5,141 nucleotides of DNA, taken from the NCBI GenBank assembly GCA_902496125.1, contig CABUZU010000125.1:1-5141 (forward strand), in the 5' to 3' direction. Shown one piece after another: positions 4,741 through 5,141 of this stretch. How positions within the stretch are numbered: position 1 is the first letter of the stretch; every line of letters starts with the position of its first letter. The notes under the pieces are model-generated. The model had not been told where the DNA came from. It saw nothing but the letters and a program-made list of their open reading frames with translations, and searched no databases. The DNA comes from an uncultured Lachnospiraceae bacterium (GTDB taxonomy: Bacteria > Bacillota > Clostridia > Lachnospirales > Lachnospiraceae). Made by a program: the position numbers and the translations under genes.

Positions 4741-5141
4741 TTATGATAATTTGAGGTCTGGATGAAATTGGTGAATAATGGAAACAACTAAATCGTAAGT
4801 CATCTTAGCCATTTCTTCTGGTGAAAGCGAAGGTTCTTCTAAAAGCCAAATTTTTAAAAGACCCATTAGTCCACTGCGGCAAAAAGAATACACATAAGGA
4901 GAAACTTGGTAATTCTTTCCTAGTACAATTTCAAGACGCTGTTTAATTCCATCTTCAATTAAATCTTCGGCTTTTTGAATAAAAGAGAGGTCTCCATTGA
5001 CACCGGTTAGAATGCAGCCGATTTCTCGATTGTTGTCGAATGTAATGAATAAATCTTCAACAAAAGCGAAGGTATCTTGAATCTCATTTGAAGGATGAGA
5101 ATGGATCACTTCTTCAATCTCAGATAAGAGTTTAGATGCAA
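4741..5141 (-). CDS. TetR-family transcriptional regulator, C-terminal part (partial at window edge)
   Basis: The frame is open from the stop codon to the right edge of the window, giving 132 residues with the N-terminus missing. A GTG at 5109 could be taken as a start, but the frame continues upstream of it (ASKLLSEIEEV...) with no RBS nearby, so it is internal. The segment looks all-helical. The stretch YVYSFCRSGLMGLLKIWLL followed by SPEEMAKMTYDLV near the C-terminus is the pattern seen in ligand-binding/dimer domains of TetR regulators, especially the DhaS-like C-terminal type. The helix-turn-helix would lie outside, so the family call rests on the C-terminal pattern only. Such proteins usually repress a neighbouring gene or themselves; the target cannot be seen. 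It is convergent with the HMA gene, so that gene is unlikely to be its partner. Confidence 0.7.
   Translation of the reverse strand, partial: ASKLLSEIEEVIHSHPSNEIQDTFAFVEDLFITFDNNREIGCILTGVNGDLSFIQKAEDLIEDGIKQRLEIVLGKNYQVSPYVYSFCRSGLMGLLKIWLLEEPSLSPEEMAKMTYDLVVSIIHQFHPDLKLS

Noticed and set aside
1..5141. CRISPR array, tRNA, rRNA, prophage or toxin-antitoxin genes
   Set aside because: No regularly spaced long repeats, no cloverleaf or rRNA-like sequence, and no paired small genes of that kind were seen on either strand.

Overview
The window looks like chromosome of a low-GC, spore-former-type Firmicute, most likely a Clostridia/Lachnospiraceae gut anaerobe. The grounds are AT-rich sequence with A/T-ending codons, strong AGGAGG-like ribosome binding sites, sigma-A-type promoters, an Fe-S-containing aldo/keto reductase typical of strict anaerobes, and a copper-chaperone-like protein whose sequence style I associate with Lachnospiraceae. 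The lineage is an inference from style; no marker gene is present.

Layout. Positions 1-109 resemble the right end of an IS200/IS605-type element, with the hairpin and possible pseudoknot expected of a TnpB guide-RNA (omegaRNA/reRNA) scaffold. A good extended -10 promoter (126-154) follows, then a structured leader of about 130 nt. The leader holds a small hairpin and a 16-bp perfect terminator stem with a long, internally folded loop, ending 18 nt before a start codon. This leader appears to control a two-gene operon of fold-type-I PLP aminotransferases (295-1428 and 1416-2597). The second gene overlaps the first by 13 nt and has its own strong RBS inside it. A bidirectional terminator (2600-2632) separates this operon from a convergent aldo/keto reductase with two C-terminal [4Fe-4S] motifs (2634-3665, minus strand).

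The divergent intergenic region 3666-3845 carries three TTCACA motifs exactly 22 bp apart. They lie between the reductase promoter and the gene for a small secreted lipoprotein (3846-4349) with a pentapeptide-repeat linker. Next comes a single-gene unit for a small MxCxxC heavy-metal-associated protein (4451-4699). A CsoR-like palindrome sits exactly in its promoter spacer, and a perfect hairpin terminator follows the gene. On the minus strand, 4741-5141 is the C-terminal part of a probable TetR-family regulator whose DNA-binding N-terminus lies beyond the window.

How the genes fit together. The two aminotransferases are clearly co-expressed and probably act on related amino/keto acids. The reductase, the lipoprotein and the metal chaperone each have their own signals and need not be functionally linked. 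No CRISPR array, tRNA, rRNA or complete mobile element is visible. The parts most worth a second look are the attenuator-like leader, the isolated copper-type operator and chaperone, the phased TTCACA repeats, and the element end at the left edge.
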